Positions 33,850 to 46,255 of a stretch of 64,000 bases of DNA are shown piece by piece. Under the pieces are notes generated by a model. It made no database searches and was not told the origin of the DNA. It worked only from the letters and a program-made list of their open reading frames with translations. Both the position numbers and the translations under genes were made by a program. Positions within the stretch are counted from its first letter, which is position 1, and the number at the start of each line of letters is the position of its first letter. Source of the DNA: Blasia pusilla (taxonomy: Eukaryota > Marchantiophyta > Marchantiopsida > Blasiales); assembly GCA_050084515.1 (NCBI GenBank), contig CM114275.1, positions 27,156,001 to 27,220,000 of the forward strand, given 5' to 3'.

Positions 33850-35205
33850 GACCCATAGACATAGTCCGAAGTCAACGATGCTCGGCCATCCCAAGACTCA
33901 AAATCTAGGTCAAACAATTCAGGTCCATGGCCTGACCCAACACATGATGTCGTGAAACCTCAGAAATGGAAGCAAACGTTGTCACACCAGTACCAAATCC
34001 CATGTCACGCTCTCTCTCATCAGCGCTAGGCTCCACCAACTGTCGCACATGAGAATCCCATACAAGCCCGGGACCACCTTCCCTGTAGGCATGTGACGAG
34101 GAAAACTCACAAATGTGGGTAGTGCCATCCTAGGCTGGCCCACACGGTTCACCACTGCCATGGGTGACCGATCAATAACCCTCACCACGTGAGAAAGTCG
34201 CCCAGTATCCAAGATACAATCCACTGTAAGGCAAGGATCCCGCTGCACTACATCATATGCTTGACGTAGAACCTCACTAGGCAACAAGTTTTTCCACCAC
34301 AAGCGTGGACGATGTGCACGCGAGCCAACTTGCGCTGCATCCAACAACACCGCTGGTCCAATCCAAGACCGCACCTCATAAACACTCACCATCATCCGGG
34401 TCCGAGTGTCACCCAACAATGGAACATTGTCCAGAATGTAAGGTGTAGCATGTGCTTGATGAACCTGAAGATGTCGTAACACTCGTAACATCTCCCAAAA
34501 TAATCGAGACCTAGGGTCGTGTAATCCCTCACCACGACTAGCACGTGTATGTCCCTGACATGGCCATTCAGCAATCACCAAATCCACACGACCAACCCTC
34601 TCAAGGTCTTGCGCCCCCAAAAATGCAATGTCTGACGGCAAAGCACGCTGGTACGCATGAATAGCTGATGGCCGCAACAACTCAGAATATCTCCGCATCA
34701 ACTGACTGATATGTCGGGATGAGACTCTCTGGGCCGTCTCATCTCGCTCCACATACACGTATCTTTGCACAGGAATACCGGCCTGCAACACTACAGCCAA
34801 ACCAATGCTAATCCCACCAAAGAGATCTAACACATAAATGCCCTCCGGCGGATACTACCATACAATGGATGTAGTATCCAAAGGGGATAACCCAATTGGA
34901 CCAGAAGTAGGAGTCCGCCATGGGGCCTCCTCTTCCTCGTGAGGTATAACAGCCTCACACCAAGCCTCCTGCACTAGGCGATCAACCTCTTGCCGTAGTG
35001 CACTGCCTGAACTCCAAAGTGGCACATCCAACGATGAGGATGCCACTGCTGCAAAACTAGGGACCTCCTCTACCTCCTCATGCACAGGAGAATCCATAGC
35101 AGAAAGATTACCCTCCAAAAAGTCTCCTGGCCAAGTGACTACTCCACTAAAACCAACCACAGATGCTAACACCGTTGGGGAAAGAGCCTCCTGGTCGAGC
35201 CCCAT
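33850..35205 (-). pseudogene. DNMT3-like C5-cytosine methyltransferase of copy M
   Basis: The minus strand gives a nearly intact catalytic domain of 283 codons (34833-33982): motif I MLDLFGGIS, motif IV EWPCQGHT, motif VI as LDNV (catalytic-loop Glu replaced by Asp), motif VIII HRPRLWWKN. After a one-base frameshift near 34050 come ER-x2-MGF and VLGQAMDLNCLT at motifs IX/X. The N-terminal region (35205-34855) has WPGDFLEGN and PLDTTSIVW as in copy P. A TAG at 34854-34856 sits at the Gln just upstream of motif I. The Glu-to-Asp change would probably abolish activity, so M complements P as evidence of the ancestral domain but is not itself functional. Confidence 0.85.
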
Positions 35206-35248
35206 AAATAAATCTCACAGGAACCTGGCTCATACATCCATCCTCGAA

Positions 35249-35707
35249 CTACCAACCAGGTCTATAAGACGCTGTCTCAATCAAGTATTCCATCTGAAAA
35301 CCCATCGGGTACAATATTGCTCCTCCAACTAGTACATCATACGACTCGGCTAATGTGACCACTACAGGTACTCCCAACCGTGAGCTATCAATTGCATGAT
35401 CTGGTCTCAACTGTATAGAAAACTTCTCCCGTGTCATGAATTGAGACCTATCATTGGCTCCTCCAAGTGATGTTTGAATCTCGAATGGGCAAGGCTCAAG
35501 CTTTGACCTCCGAATACCCAAACCAATATATGCCGCCTTTCCCAACATAAAAGGTTGGGCACCAAAGTCTAACAAGACTCTATCTGGTCTATACACCTGT
35601 CTTGTAGGACTCACCACTCGGAATATCCCACTCCGAGTGTCCAACATACATACACCAGGTGTAAGCCTCTCACGATCAATGGCTGGTCGGGCTGGTAATG
35701 CATCCAT
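35249..35707 (-). pseudogene. Aspartic protease of copy M
   Basis: The minus-strand frame has LLDFGAQPFMLGKAA, in which the catalytic D-S-G of copy P reads D-F-G, then EPCPFEIQTSLGG, then VLVGGAILYPMGF. It is otherwise collinear with the protease of copy P. The frame is open over 152 codons. The Ser-to-Phe change should reduce or abolish activity. Confidence 0.78.
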
Positions 35708-36177
35708 CTTCGCCGCTGCTGCCTATGAAGTAGCATTGGTACTCAATGCTACACCTGACATAGAGGGTCGCTACACCGCAACACCCTCATCCACCTCAGC
35801 ACGTGTAGCAGTAACACCCCCACGTTCACACAACGTGGCTGCTAGCTGAAATACAGGAGCTAAGTCAACTCCTAAAGCCATCAGCTCCGTGGCCGAAAAC
35901 AATGGGGATCCCAACATTGAAGTTTCCATCCACAATACTGCACTGGATGCTGCATCCGTGTCTACTACACGCAATGTAGATGCCTCAATCCCCACTGTAG
36001 GCTCAATAGGCTGCGTAGGAACCATGGATGGAGTCCTAAGCACCTTAGACAACAAGAATGATTGGGAAGCCAAGCTTGCCTCCCAGCCTTATCCCTCTAT
36101 GGATCCAACTCCACAGTAGCACCACATGGCTCTGAAGCTCGAGTGGCTTCTCCCATAACTACAGCTGATGCCTCAAC

Positions 36178-37747
36178 CTATGCTGCACTCGCCATATAAG
36201 AGAGATCATCCCCTCCATAAGAGATGGAAGCCCTTGCTCCCAAACCTACTCCATGCTGGATACCTGCCATAGTAGCCACCTTCTGCTCCAACTGCTCAAT
36301 CATGGCAGCCATAGCTGACTTTGTCATAGTGGTAGGGGTAGCCACCGTAGGCTCTCCAACCACTGGTCCACCTCTACCACCCCTACCACCTCTACCACCT
36401 CGGCCTCTCGGAGCTACTCCACCACGGCCGCGGCCTGATCTGAACTCTGGATGAAGATCAAAGCAACGCTCTCGAGGATGACCTGGTCTCCCGCAATGAT
36501 CACACTGAGTTGGGGCCGAGTGAGGCCCATCCTCCAAAGTCCGTCTCCCATCCTCTTGGGGACAAAACCTCCTAACATGATCACCTCCACATGTCCAACA
36601 TGACTATCCTTGCTGCGGGACAGCAAATGAAGGCAATGGTCTCTGCGCAAGTGTCCCTCTAGGATCTGACTGAGATCGTGTGTACCCCCCACGACTCCCA
36701 CTACCACTACCACCACCACTACTACGAGACTGGGGTGGACTGCTGAACACGAGAAGTAGTAGTTGTATCCCTACTGAATGTGGATGTCACCACTCTCTCC
36801 TCCACCATGTTAAGCTCAATCTTCTCAGATAGAGCAAACACATGGGTCAAAGTGGGTGAATCATCACTCATAAGAGTAGCATCACGTACCCTGCGGTGCA
36901 ACTCTCTGTCCAAGATCCCATACCAAAACTAGACTGCTTGAGCCTCCGTCATACCCTAGGTAACTGAAATCAAGCGTCGCATACGAGTGTATGCCTCACG
37001 AAGACTCTCACCAGTCTTTCGCTCAAATTCCTGAAGTTTCCTCAACTTGTCTGTCTTCACTCCCTGATAGTTCTTCTTCAACTTCTTGCAGAACTCTGCA
37101 ACCGGGATAAATGATGGTGGGGCACTAGTACCTCCACTAGTACTCCTATAGGTACCTCCACTGGTACCCCCACTCCGGCTCGTACTCGTACCACTCAACG
37201 TCGGGTTGGCTGGCATAGTAGGAGCACTACTACCAATACCACCATGGGTGATAGACACATAGCATGGAGACCAATATTGTCTCCATGCCTCAAACCCAGC
37301 AACATGGTCCTTCCTAAACTCATGGTAATCATTCATGGGTGGTCCCTCCAAGTGCTAAAACAACCCCTTCCAAGCCAAGAAGGGTGTAAACAACGTGGCG
37401 TTACGCAACATCTGCATATCACACCACGTATCAAACTCCTGAATGAAGTCCTCCAACTCAATGGTGCCCACTACACCCGAGTATCGTTGTGGGCCCTTCA
37501 TGGCCCCATATATCCCGTCCATGTCCCAAATAAATGAAGTTGCAACACTCGATAACAACATAGAAGACTCGGTGTTTGGAACACCCTTGTCCTCCTCTTC
37601 ATCAACCGTCGGAAGTGGAAAAGGTAGCCGATACCTCAATCCACTCCGTGTAAAACCACCACTATCCGCACCATGGTCCCCAATGAGACCACCAATGTCT
37701 GCACCACGGTCCCCAATGAGACCACCAGATAGCTCCGTGATGACCAA
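36178..37747 (-). pseudogene. gag of copy M
   Basis: From 37747 leftwards on the minus strand: a low-complexity start with GGLIGD repeats, a capsid-like region with EFDTWCDMQ and an EFERKTGESLREAYTRMRRLI stretch typical of retrotransposon gag, an RELHRRVRDATLMS helix, then two zinc knuckles, CWTCGGDHVRRFC and CDHCGRPGHPRERC, and an RGG-rich tail. Stops at 37352-37354, 36954-36956 and 36929-36931 are all TAG. The last stands at a Gln in copy L. The first is also TAG in copy L. Confidence 0.8.
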
Positions 37748-39114
37748 CGCCGATGCCGCACCACCACCAAATCACCACCACTAAGTAACCAAGTGACATC
37801 GATGTCGTTGTACTATTCTAGTTCTACTAGCTATAGGTGTAGGCAACCTAACCTGTCATCACCACAAGAAGCCTCCCACGGTCTACTGGTCATCACTCTA
37901 GCCTCACTACTCGTAGCACACAGGAGTAAAACTACTCTGGAAATCAGCGTCAACCCTAACAATGGGCGCGCAAGCAAGAAGCAACGATGGAGGGGATCCA
38001 AACACAAGAAGTCCAAAAACAACCCTCCAATCACAAATGGAAATCAAGGTAACAGAATCCACCAAATGTGGCACCCCTTGAATCCACAGAACCCACCACA
38101 CAATTCTAACGCAAGAGCTACTCCGCCGTTGGTTGATGACATGCTAGTCGCACTCGGAGCACTTGAAAATATCACCTACATGGAGAAGCTACACCATACT
38201 ATGCGCTAGAGGTCCATTAACCAAAAAGCCGAGATGCATAAAGTGCCTAACACATCTCTCAACATCACCAAATGAGCTACACCAATTTGTACACTGGCAT
38301 AGTTAAGAACTCAGCAGTTAAGCGTCTTCCAAGCAGAACAGCCCAAAGATGGGTGACCAGTTATGCAACACTCAACTCACAAATCCTGCAAAAGCTGCCT
38401 CACGCCCAAGCAAGCAAGCAAGCAAGCTTGCTTGCTTTCTTGCTCCTTACTCCGCCTCTCACGCCCACTCACCCCGAGCTACCACGAGTTGCCTTGAAGC
38501 CTCCAACAACGGACGAATCACCAACCAACCAGCCCCTCCGATCTACTGTCCGCAAAATTTTGATCAACAATTAATCCACAAATCCTCAACCAAAATTGAA
38601 TCTGTTTCAACAAAAATTCAATTAGCCACCATAGCTATCTCTCCACAAAAAATTAGCTACAACCGAGCTCTGTACTCCGAGCTAAACATCAGACAAACTT
38701 GCTGTCCATACACCTCCCAGATTCATGCACACAGAAATCCGCAATGCTCCACACACTCAAGTAGATAGCTTCACATGAGATCACAATACAGGTAACAACA
38801 AGAACTTCTCACCCGATCTCAACAGAGCTTCCGCACTCCAAGCTCTCCACATCAGAAAACCGTCGAACATGAACCAGAATCTTCAATCCTTGATAACTTC
38901 CAACTCCCTTGACAAAATCCGGCGATCTAAAGCGCATTGGAAAGCTCTCAGCAAGACGCTTCTTTCTCAACCAACCACGCACCAGATTCCCACCTCCAAC
39001 ATAGGCAACAAGCCATGAACATCCATGGCTAAGTACACAATCAGCCCTAACCAGATCCTACTGATCCCCGATTGAAACTACCATCAATCTACTCTAGTTC
39101 TTTGAGTGAAATCC
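37748..39114 (-). other. Leader (5' untranslated) of copy M
   Basis: About 1.37 kb lie between block B and gag with no supported ORF. A perfect 22-bp palindrome centred on AAGCTT (38416-38437), within AGCAAG/CTTGCT repeats, is the most notable structure and could act as an RNA dimerisation stem. I could not match the first bases after B to a tRNA primer. Confidence 0.6.
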
Positions 39115-39480
39115 ATGAAAGACCTATTGTCATAAAACACGTATAGAATCACATACAATCAAGCCAAACCCACTCCACGATGGGAGAATCTAGGTTGAAG
39201 CTTGCGGGAACCACCATAGCCAAGAGCTCTACTCACTACCAAGGCTAACTCCCAATGTTAACGCAACAGGCTCAACTCAAAGAACTAATTGTTCTTTGAG
39301 TGCACTCCACACAATATCCTCCAACCTAAGAGCGGGTCCTACTAGAAAAGTCATCCTCAATTGAGTAACCCCCAATCCTATGTATGAAACCGCATCTCTA
39401 CCTAGACAGTACGACCCTACATAAGGTATGGCCTCTACTAGCACACTATACTCTACAACATAATCCGTATGGCCATGACA
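39115..39480 (-). repeat. 5' terminal block B of copy M
   Basis: On the minus strand it begins TGTCATGGCC at 39480, exactly next to the AGGAT duplication, and is homologous to B of the 3' terminus (30274-29933). No block A precedes it and no A' follows it. This end defines the unusual permuted terminus. Confidence 0.82.
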
Positions 39481-39941
39481 AGGATTTTGATGATGGGATG
39501 GAGGATGGAGGGGGGTCGTGTGTTATATCAAAACGAAGATATCGACTTCCTCTACGTTATCGTCAATCTTATAGTGAAGTATTTTTCATTTTATTTTGTT
39601 TTGTAGATTTTTTTTGTTTTAGGGTTTCTCATGTAGGTATTAGGGTCCTCTTTGTTGTCTCGTTTTGTTATAATGCTTTGAATGTTTTCAAGACAACTCA
39701 TGTTGTTATTCCACACCACCCCTCTTTTTTCTCTATGTCCTTATCCTGTAGCCACACACGTTCCTCGTTCACGTTTGACCCATGTTTTTCTCCCTTATCC
39801 CACTCTATTCCCATCTATTCTTTTTCCATATCATTAGTACCTCCATATTATCTCTACATTATTTTGGGAAGGGGTTGGGCCATAGGTCATAGGTGTAAAG
39901 ATGGTAGATGAGAGTTCATACTAGGGAGAGGATTTCCGTGG

Positions 39942-42900
39942 ATGGGAAGAGAGTCAATTACCATTAGGGCTAGTTCGAATGGGGGTTGTGGGGCGGATTT
40001 TGGTGGGGTTTGTCTCTCGAGTTTGACGAAGGGGGTCATATTCTCTTCTTGGTGAGAGGTGTCCATGCCTCGACCCGCATCGGCCCCTTGAGTAGGGGCT
40101 CGTGGGTCGTCTAGCCGGGATACAAAATGCCCTTGTTGTCCCGAATTCTTCACTCGTTCAAGAATTCAGAACCATTTAGCGGCTAAACATCCTGACTTTG
40201 ATAGATTCGAATGGGTGGTTCCTCTTGTCGATCATGGATGCTCATCGGTGCTTCATGCATCATCGGCTCCTCCCAAGGCATGGGAGTGGTTGAGGTCCCA
40301 CCTTGGCAGCATCACAGGTCTCTTTGAGACCCATTTTCCCTACGCGAGGTTGTTTCATAGGATACCCCATGCTATTCGGGATGAGCTTCGCCAGTCTTTC
40401 CTCCTTCCCTTATCTAGGATCGCACTTGATCCTATGGATGAGCTCTCGTGGTATCTACTACTTCTTTTTCCACGATGGTGTCTTCGCTATACTCGAGGAA
40501 GGAAGGTTGGCCATAGAGAGGTTGTGGCCCGATTGCGGCGCTTCCGAGGAGGTGATTGGGAGTCTCTGTAGAGCGAGTTTGTGGCATATGGCAGAGGTAG
40601 CACTCCACGTGGTTTCCCAACAGACGATCTTGTAGTTGCCAGATTGCGACGATGTAAGAGACTTGGGCGAGCCAGGGAGTACGCGCGAGTGGCTCGTGCG
40701 CTCCACCCTATGGATAGGGCTCCTTCTTCTACTGTTACCATCGACGGCCTCCGGAGGCTACACCCTCGTCCAGTGGTTGACATCCCAGCATTTGTACATG
40801 ACTTCCATCCTGACATGACCTTATGCCTAGACCCGTCCCTTGCACGAGCACTCGGGCGCTCACCTAGGATAGCAGTTGGAAGGTTGTCCGGTATGATGGG
40901 CCTTCGTGATTTCTTTCCCTCTGAGGACTCTGCTAGCGGCTTTTCCGAGTTGCTTCAAGTTGCCTCTCACCTAGCTCAAGGGAGAGTGCCAACAGCAGTA
41001 GCCCAGGTATTGGGGGCGGGGCGACTTTTGGCGTTATCGAAGGAGGGTGGAGGGATCCGTCCGATTGCCATAGGGGAGGTGCTCTTGCGGTTGGTGAGTC
41101 GCACTATCGCTTTGCAGTTCCGTGAGGCTTTCCAGTCACATCTGAGTCCGCACCAGTTTGGAGTTGCCACGCCAGCCGGTTGTGAGGCTGTAGCCTTAGG
41201 TTGGAGGGCTTGTTTAGATATACATCCCGAGTGGGTGGCTCTCCAAGTTGATATGGAGAATGCCTTTAACTTAGTGTCTCGGGCAGCTATCTTCACGGAG
41301 CTGAGAGACGCAGGGGGTCCCATAGCGAGTCTGATTCCCTTCGTCACCACGATAGGTTCAAGGAGGAGGTCACGGTCTTGGAGTCTGCTACCGAGATGCG
41401 TCAGGGTGATCCCTTGGGTGGTACATTATTTTCTTTGGCTCATTATCGAGCGGTTCTTTCTACGGTGGAGGCTTTCTCGGGTTGCATTTTCCCTTTGTTG
41501 GCAGATGATACTCACATTGTTGGCCCTGGAGACCTGGTTGTTCCTGCATTTCAGCAGAGTTGGCACATGTTGGCCTCACGGTGAAGGTGGGAAAGTGCAA
41601 GGCTTGGTCTTCATTAGGCTTGTCAGCGGATATTCATTTACCCGACGGTTTTTTGACACCTGCTGGAGGGCTTCGCGTCTTGGGAGTCCCACTCGGGAGC
41701 CAGGACTTTGTATCGAGTTTTGTGGCGGCGGCTCTTACCGAGGATCTTCTTCATGTCAACGATCTCACAAGGATTGGTGACCCTTAAGTAGCTTATGGAA
41801 TCCTCTCGTCATGTTTTTCCCGTAGACCTGGTTATCTGTGTAGAACCGTGTGGGCGACTAGCCATATTTCTTCCTTGTATAGATCCTTTGATAGAAAGAT
41901 TATGCAGGGGTTTGGGGATCTTCTAGGTCCCGGCTCATTAGAGTGCCCCGCGGGGGAGTTAGCTCGTAGAGAGGCTTCTTGACCGATTGCCTTTGGTGGA
42001 GTAGGTCTCATAGCGACTGAGTTAGCGGCATCTTCAGCCTTTTTAGGGACTTGGGCCACTATAGCACCCCTCCTTTGCTCCTGATTTTTTGTTAGGGATA
42101 TACCGCTACTTTTACAGTACATTTCCTAGGTTGAGGATGGTCTTTTCCCACTTCACTTTCTTCACTCACAGCTTGTAGAGACTCCCTTCTTGTTGAGGCT
42201 AGAGCAGTTCTTCCCGCTTTCTCTTCCCTAGTTACCACCGGACAGTCTGGGCTCCAATCTTCTTTGATGGAAGCCCACTTTGATGCATTGTTTAGAGCTA
42301 CTATGTCGGACGGGAATATCCCCATGGAGGTTCGGGCCCATATTTGCTCTTGCTCTAGAGAGGGGGCAGGCTCATGGGTGGGGGCTCGTCCCCTCATCCC
42401 GGCTTTCCGCATCGCACCACTTACCTACACTATAGCGATGAGGTTCCGACTGGGCCTGCCCCAACCAACGGTGGTTGGTTCGACACATTGCGAGTGTAGC
42501 CGGAGTCTGGATCCACTTGGTGTGCATTTGGCACGGTGTCCAATTGGGGGTGAGAGGATAGCCACTCACAATCCTCTGCGGGATATTATGTTCTCTATTG
42601 CTCGGGAGAGTGGATTCCATGTACAAAGAGAGAGGCACTACTCCATGCGGGATTCCGTTATCCGTGCTGATCTCTACATTACGAGGGAGTCTGAGGTGGT
42701 GGTAGCGGATGTTGTAGTGACGGATCCTACCCGGGAGGCGGTGCGAGCCTAAGTGGTAGCACAAGGGAGATTGCTACAAGGAGCGGCGGCGGCGGTCAAG
42801 AAGACCCACATTTATAGTCGACTTCATGATGGACATTGATTTATTTCCCTAGCCATTGAGATGTACAAGGCGATGGGGGAGAGGTTTGACTTGTTCCTTA

Positions 42901-43260
42901 CGGATTGCGCCCATCATCTCCAGTCGAGAAATGGGTTGTCCTTAGCCACTCCGATACTTTATTGTAGGCAACGGGTCTCCATAGCTTTGCAGCGCGCCTA
43001 GGAAAATGGGCTTTTGCGGTGGGCTTAGGCGGTTGGAGACGCCAATGCTAGAGGCCCACTTAGTAGTAGTCATAGTTCTCTAGGTGTTGCTAATATTGTC
43101 TCTCATGTTGGTGATTTTGGTCGTTAGGGGGGAAAGGCCCCCTTCTTTCTCCTCGAGGCCGGTTCCGGCCTCTTAAGGTCTATTTTTTGGCTCTCCATGC
43201 CCCCTCTTTCGTATCGTGATGGGTTTCCCATCCTTTTTCTACATATATTTTATTCCTTTG
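39942..43260 (+). mobile_element. Non-LTR retrotransposon (RLE-type LINE), nearly complete but broken
   Basis: One coding sequence, broken by stops and frameshifts. A C2H2 finger CPCC...H-x4-H (40128-40190) is followed by a linker with a TAG at 40569. The RT has VDMENAFNLVSR (about 41255), MRQGDPLGG (about 41395) and the LLADDTH box (about 41500), with frameshifts near 41350 and 41580. The C-terminus (to about 42751) has CEC...H-x3-C and RADLYITRE-x6-ADVVVTDP. N-terminal finger, central RT, then CCHC and an RxD...D endonuclease-like motif is the layout of R2/R4/NeSL-type LINEs, which use a restriction-like endonuclease. The sequence to about 43260 is 3' UTR, shared with 20791-22129. Exact 5' border unknown. 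Confidence 0.8.
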
Positions 43261-44559
43261 TCGTTCCTCACCCCCGAAGAAATTGTCGAATCGACCTTCG
43301 CACGGTGAAAATCGAAATGAATAAGGATACATTAGGGCATCTCATAAACGTACCCTAGGGTGGGACGTATGTATCCGTAGTATTTTATTTGGCGAAATAT
43401 ATATAATTTATCATCAAAATTTGAAGGACGTAAAAAACTTTACGTCCTTCGTACACTCAACATTTTTGAATCATTTTGAGTATATGAGGGCGTCTCACTT
43501 GGAGGATGTAAAGTTTTTAATGTCCTTCAAACTTTTGATCATAAAGGAGAAAGGACTTCCATTTAGGTTTGAATAAGTTCAATAAGTTCACACAGGTTGT
43601 CACCCGTGTGAATTAAATACACGCAAAATGATGTTGGATGTCCGGCCCTCCCCGGACGGCATTTGGCCATATAAGAAACTAGTCAATGCACGGGTGAAAC
43701 CGGCCCCGTCCCCCTTAACTTAACTCTTAGCTCCTGTTAAACCCACCACATGTCAGCACAGGAAGGGCCTAAAATGCATACGTGTCATGCAAAGGAAGCC
43801 CCTGCCTAAAACCCCAGACTTTTTTAATAGTATAGATTACGGATCCATACGTAGACCTTCCACGACATTTCTCAAATGCCCTATTCAACTCATATACCTG
43901 GGAATCACAAAATTTGTCAAGATGGAACTTCCCAGCATGTAAATGGAAGTCTTCTTTCATGATCAAAAGTTTGAAGGATGTAAAAAACTTTAAGTCCTCC
44001 AAATGAGATGCCCTCTTAGAATTACTCAAATTTGGGTTGCGGCCAAGTTCGGAGGCCCGAATGCATTTTGTTATGTGCACCTCTTTCGTGTGTTATTTTT
44101 CCGAGGAAATTATTGGGGAATGTAAGATTATTCCTAAATTATTTTCACAACAAATTTATTAAATGAAAAATATTAATTTGATGAAAAAAGGCTTGTTGAG
44201 GATTCTCCCGAAGTAAAATCCATCATCTAATAGAAGAAAAAAGTGAATCTCGCAATTATCACAAAATCATAGAAGATTTTAGTTTCATACACTTTTGTGT
44301 TGGTATGAAGAACGTAGAGCTAGCAAGGCTTGGAATCTAGTCTAAACTAAGACTCTAAATTCTTATAACATTGAGTAAATTCAAGAGAATTTATAGAGCT
44401 TATATTCTTAAAGCCTAAGAGACGTGTGACCAATCACCTCAACCTAACTAGGAGGCCTTTTTTATTACGACCTCTACATACACTCGCTGTTTTCTCACTA
44501 TCTAACCTATTCACGTCGACTATAATAACTAATTCTCCTCTCAAATTCCGCCCTTTTTC
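43261..44559. other. Gene-free stretch
   Basis: No ORF with recognisable domains. A small inverted repeat GAAGGACGTAAA/TTTACGTCCTTC (43421-43450) has diverged relatives at 43504-43535 and 43972-44000. Sequence at 43735-43835 resembles about 16215-16345. Confidence 0.45.
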
Positions 44560-45093
44560 TTTACAAAGTCTTACACATAGTCTAAATCTACCTTATGATT
44601 TTTGGGGTTTTGGTGGGCCTTCCATTTTAATTGAATATTTGTTGGGAAGTTACATACATCCCCAAGAATAAAAATACCAAGTTTCAAGATAATCCTTGTA
44701 GATAAAATGACAAATGAATATCACTTCTTCTTGAGTGGGCAGTATCGTGCTCATCTAAGAAGACCTAATGATTTATGGGATTCTTTCTGAATTTTTTTTA
44801 AAAATTTTGAAGGTAGACAACTTAGCTCCCCATGAAAAAGTAAACCAAGTTTCATCTCAGTATCATCGTTTTGGTTAAAATGACAAATGAACACCATCTT
44901 TTACTTTACAAGGTCATATCACACAACTTTAAAAAGACCTCATTTTTAACAGGCTTCTTGTTAGACTTATCTTTATATTGAAATTTTGTCGATAGTTTAT
45001 GCATATCCCCATGAAAAATTATATCAAGTTTCATCTTGATGTTTAAAATGAAAACTAAGTGGCATCTTTTTCTTTTTGAGGCCATATGTGACA
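44560..45093 (-). repeat. Satellite-like tandem repeat (about 175 bp), minus orientation, about 3 units
   Basis: Units read on the minus strand contain AGGTCTTTTTAAA...GTGATATGACCTTGTA...GAGATGAAACTTGGT, the same repeat as the large array at 60902-62593. The array is interrupted at its right end by the 5' terminus of copy N. Confidence 0.75.
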
Positions 45094-46255
45094 TGTCACA
45101 CTTTAGTTAGGCGAAAATTAGAATTCTACCGCGTGGACGATTGTGTTCTAATGTGTCGGCTGAGGTTGACGACAAGTGTGTGGCATTAGGAACATCATTT
45201 CTAACGATTTCCCTTCTTTGCTATTTCTGGCCAAGTGACCCATTGACCGAGTCAATGGTCACCCAATAAAATGTGCACCAAGGTTACCGTTTGGAGGTGA
45301 TTTTTGAGAGAAGAGCCTTTTTGGCTCAACCCAAGGTTAAGAGATGGAGAGATGATTTCCTCAAGCCATCTTTCTCATGTTGGGGCTTAGGAGCACCTCT
45401 CTTGCTTTGTGTGTAGTAGTAACTAGGGTGCTAGCATCCAGATTCCCTCATAGCGGAGGGTGGATGTGGCTCGATATGCTGCTGTAGATTTGAGAGTGGA
45501 GTTGGTTTTGTGAGTTGTTTTTACTCCAATCTTACATAACAAATATGCAAGGGGTTAGGCGCGTACATAAAGTTGGGCACGTTTGATGGGCAAGGTCATG
45601 GAGAGCGTGTGAGAGAAGTTGGAGCAAGTCAACGGGGGCAGTAGGTTGGGTAGTGTTGCGTGCTATTGAGCCTCAAGTCGAGAGTTCTGGTTTGGATGGA
45701 AGGTGACGAAGCTAGGTGAGCTCCGGGTTATGAAAGTGTGCGGATGGGTTTAGGCGGGCTACGAGGTAACGTCAGATATGGTGAGCGGATTGACCATAGT
45801 ATGCGGTTACAAAATTGAGTGAGAGATGTGGTTGGGGCCAAATGTAGTTATGAGTTGGGCTACATGGTTAGTAGAGGATGTATGGTAGGTGATCAAGTGT
45901 GGTCACTATAGGATAGAGCTACATTTTTGGTTGTTGAGTTACCATGGGGTATGTCAACTCATTGAGAGTGGTAGTGGTATTTGCTGGTACTTTGGCGACA
46001 CATGTCGAGATGGGTGAAATGCATCGAGGGTATGCGATGGAGTGCTAGAGATGAGAATGCCGATATCAATGGACAGTCTACATCCATTGACGTGCTACTC
46101 AAGGATATTTTCGTGTTGTGGAGGTTTTTATACTATATGGAGCACTTAGTGTTGATCATGCAGTAGAGTAATGGCCTATGTGTTCACGTTACACATTCAA
46201 GTCCCTTTTCCTTCACTTGTCTCATGTCATTGAGGATGCTAGGTATCGGATAGAG
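45094..46255 (+). mobile_element. DNMT-Gypsy copy N: 5' block B and first part of leader
   Basis: Block B (about 45094-45533, starting TGTCACAC) shares with copies P and L the AAGCCATCTTTCTCATGTTG segment, the GGTGCTAGCATC segment and the paired arms. It starts where the satellite array breaks off and has no block A before it. The leader follows to 46255, where the 9-bp duplication CGGATAGAG marks the MULE insertion. The leader resumes at 58538. No coding sequence of this copy remains. Confidence 0.7.

Larger units (their letters stand above)
29831..39480 (-). mobile_element. DNMT-Gypsy retrotransposon, copy M (full length, 9650 bp)
   Basis: The whole element is read on the minus strand: 5' block B (39480-39115), leader, gag, protease, DNMT3-like methyltransferase, RT, RNase H, integrase, PHD finger, polypurine tract, and terminus A-B-A' (30380-29831). 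It is bounded by perfect 5-bp repeats AGGAT (29826-29830 and 39481-39485), as for a DDE integrase. Its blocks A and B differ greatly from those of copy P apart from the last 37 or so bases of A, so M belongs to a different subfamily with the same gene content. No domain is free of lesions. Confidence 0.88.

Noticed and set aside
29831-39480. DIRS/Ngaro (tyrosine recombinase) classification, because of split terminal repeats
   Set aside because: The pol clearly encodes an HHCC-DDE integrase with a PHD tail, and the copy has a 5-bp duplication; no tyrosine recombinase is seen.
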